A stretch of DNA of 64,000 nucleotides from contig JADNYV010000015.1 in NCBI GenBank assembly GCA_015501055.1, positions 62,001 to 126,000 on the forward strand. Direction: 5' to 3'. The stretch comes from Mucidula mucida (taxonomy: Eukaryota > Basidiomycota > Agaricomycetes > Agaricales > Physalacriaceae). The notes under the pieces were generated by a model that worked only from the letters and a program-made list of their open reading frames with translations, was not told where the DNA came from and ran no database searches. Shown in pieces: positions 61,715 to 64,000 of the stretch (its first letter is position 1; each line of letters opens with the position of its first letter). The position numbers and the translations under genes were made by a program.

Positions 61715-64000
61715 TCAGGACTGTTCAACATTTGCTTGATCGTCAACGTACAACTTCTGCTTGAGCGCCAACAGTTTTGGATAATTGTCGCCCCAGAAGG
61801 CACCTGTAGCACCTATCTCAAAACCGTCCCAAGTGGAAAGATAAAAACACTCACGTTCGTGATCAGGATCATAAATATCTGCTTCGTTCTAAGAAAGAAA
61901 AAACAATGAGACGAGGAACTTGTCTATTAACAAACGACCTTACCCCATACGCGCCCGACTCCGGCGCAATATTTCTGAGAAGCTGAATATTGTCCGTTAT
62001 CGTTTGATATCCCGCTCTCACAGCGTCCTGAGTTGTATTCCAAGGATACATGTATTGAAATACAGCCTTCAAAAGCGTGTCAGCCGGGAACGTATCGATG
62101 CTTATCCCAGTCGACGTACATGCCATAGAGAGTTACGCCACGCCGGGGCAGCGCTGGTCGATCCGGTGGTGTAGTTGAACAGATACGGTGTCGCAGTCGT
62201 AATGTGCGGGTTTGCAAAGGCCGTCATGGGCATGATCGCGTCCAGCAACTGCTCCTTGGTAGTCTCGGTGTCGAACATCGTGTTCGGGACGAGCCAGGAA
62301 CCACCGATGGCGTGTATTCCAACACTCTGAGTGTGTCTTTAGGCTGGGAGTGGAAAGGAAGGGAAGGAAGCGACTGACGTTGGTGAAGGAGACATACTTT
62401 TCGAAGAATGTCAACCAGGATGGGACTTCTTCGATTATGGCGGTACCGTTCTGCGCGAGGGTGTAGTCTACAGCGTCTTGCATAGATGCTTTGGCTTCAT
62501 CTAGAGATAGAAGCGGCGTTACGCTGACGAGATCGTGGGCCTATGGAATAGATTAGTTGTAGACACAGCGCCGAAAACCACAAATTACCGTTATATGGCC
62601 ACCCCACCCCTCCGCTCCCCACTTGACGGAATTATCGATGACGAGCTTCAAGAAGCCGCGCGCATTGTCCGTTGTCTGCGTGAAGGAGAGTGAGGCGCTG
62701 TAATAGTCTGTTAGTCACGCGAACAGACAACAACTCGAAATGCATACACTTGTAGCTTCATCTGCGGCTCCGCCTTGATCGTACACTCCAGGACGACCCC
62801 AAAGGTACCGCCCCCTCCCCCTCGAAGAGCCCAAAACAGATCTTGATTCTGAAACTCGTTCGCAACACGATATCTGCCGTCCGGAGTGACGACTTTGAAT
62901 TGCAGCTAAGGCACTAATGTTAGGTGGCTGGCGGATCTAAGAGAGACAGATGGTGGCGCACCACGCGATCGACACCAAGTCCATAGACGGGACTTAGGAT
63001 GCTATGTCCGCCGCCCTGGAGATGATTAACATAGTGAGAACATCAATGGACGATGGGAGAAAGAACGGCAAACCATCAGCCACCCTCCAGCGGCTCCGAC
63101 TGTGGGATGGTAGCCGCCAACAGCTGTGAGGTTGTTGGCTTCGGCGTATTTGTAAACACTGTACCAGTTCGCGCCAGCCTAACGAGGCGCGTTAATGCGC
63201 ATTTCTCAACGAGATGGTCGTGCAAGGCATACCCCAATGGTCAGAGCAAGCATTTCGGTATTCCCGCCTTCAGGAACAAACGCGGGATCATGGGAGATCT
63301 AAGCATGAGGATCAGAGGCTTCTGCTGATACATCAACAAGAGGTACGAACAGTCTCAAGATTTCGTGTCTATCGATAGCGAGAATCAGTGGCTGACGAGA
63401 AGGCGGCAAGACTAACATACATACCCACATTGAGAGAGAGCCTTTCATGGCTCCCCGACCGCCGAAGTCATGACCGGAGTTCTTGATTGAGACGAGTACG
63501 CCAGTCTGCTGAACGAAAGCAAAGACTTTTTGGACGTCTTCTGCTGATGCGATATCGACCTGTCAAGTAAGATTGAGGACTGAATCAGTGGAGATATGAA
63601 AGCACTCACGTAGAACTCGGATACACTTCCTTGGGCACAATCTTTCCCAGACCATGCGGCGGAGTTGTTCGTAGAGGTGGGATCAAGCGTGCATGATTCT
63701 TCTTTCGCCACACAGCTCTCCCATTGGGGCTGATTTCATGTCAGTTATCAGAGCTCTCTGTAGCCTGCCGACAAACGAGGAAGACGTACCCAGGTATACG
63801 CGTTAAACTTGTCCGTCCGGAAGAAGGGATTTCGGTAACCCGTTTCAACAATAGCACACTCTGATGTGTCTCCTCTGAACGCATCGCCGTTCGGGCTGCT
63901 GAAGCAAGGCGCTGCGAGAGGTACCGCGGCGTGCAGCTTCCCTCCCAAAGTCGCATTCAAAGCACACCATTTGTAGGAGGGGATGGCAGAAGTGGGGAGG
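61715..64000 (-). CDS. FAD-linked oxidoreductase, berberine-bridge type (5' end outside window)
   Basis: Stop TGA at 61715-61717; coding runs off the right edge. Pieces in order: [20 protein letters not shown] near the N-terminus; the FAD_binding_4 region [15 protein letters not shown] with [19 protein letters not shown], whose His is the usual covalent FAD anchor; [73 protein letters not shown]; then [20 protein letters not shown] and the C-terminal BBE segment [18 protein letters not shown]. The second covalent anchor Cys of bicovalent members is not visible, so attachment may be by His alone. Likely secreted or vesicular and acting on sugars, alcohols or metabolites; substrate unknown. Many short introns; no lesion seen. 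Confidence 0.88.

Overview
The window looks like nuclear DNA of a filamentous basidiomycete, probably an agaricomycete. Genes are split by many short GT-AG introns of about 45-70 bases. The histone H3 reads like a fungal one. Several protein families seen here are expanded in mushroom-forming fungi: microsomal P450s with a PPGP hinge, a DUF6535 membrane protein, a HeLo-like/kinase-like protein, F-box proteins and a large two-gene DNA transposon. No bacterial or organellar features were seen.

Layout. 2-3453: the 3' part of a Ty3/gypsy retrotransposon and its LTR, inserted into a P450 gene whose 5' end survives at 3454-3851. 5134-7309: an intact P450 on the minus strand. 8315-8879: histone H3 with four exons. 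9468-11438: two small C2H2 zinc-finger genes. 12865-21380: three P450s, the outer two being close relatives in inverted orientation around a third. 22607-29727: a DNA transposon with 40-bp terminal inverted repeats, an intact accessory gene and a decayed transposase gene, with a smaller TIR element between them. 30339-31690: an F-box gene with a duplicated last exon. 31854-33168: an RTA1-family membrane protein. 34322-39162: two more intact P450s. 39259-39899: a small membrane protein. 40.5-50.3 kb: relics, a decayed HeLo-like/kinase-like gene, degenerate duplicated blocks and a C2H2 gene. 53279-53808: a solo LTR with a perfect 5-bp target duplication. 54612-54695: an intron-containing tRNA-Thr(AGU). 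54961-56830: a decayed 3-ketodihydrosphingosine reductase and fragments of further copies. 56987-61000: a decayed DUF6535 gene. 61715-64000: a berberine-bridge-type FAD oxidase running off the right edge.

How the genes relate. Seven P450 genes or fragments of one broad type lie within 36 kb, a locally amplified oxidative block. No polyketide, peptide or terpene synthase is visible, so a shared biosynthetic product is only a possibility. Five P450s with about a dozen exons each still read through cleanly, while several neighbours carry frameshifts and stops. This suggests real decay by birth-and-death turnover and transposition rather than poor sequence. Exon coordinates were read by eye. Outer limits of the P450, H3, RTA1, F-box and accessory genes are well supported; those of the decayed genes are approximate.
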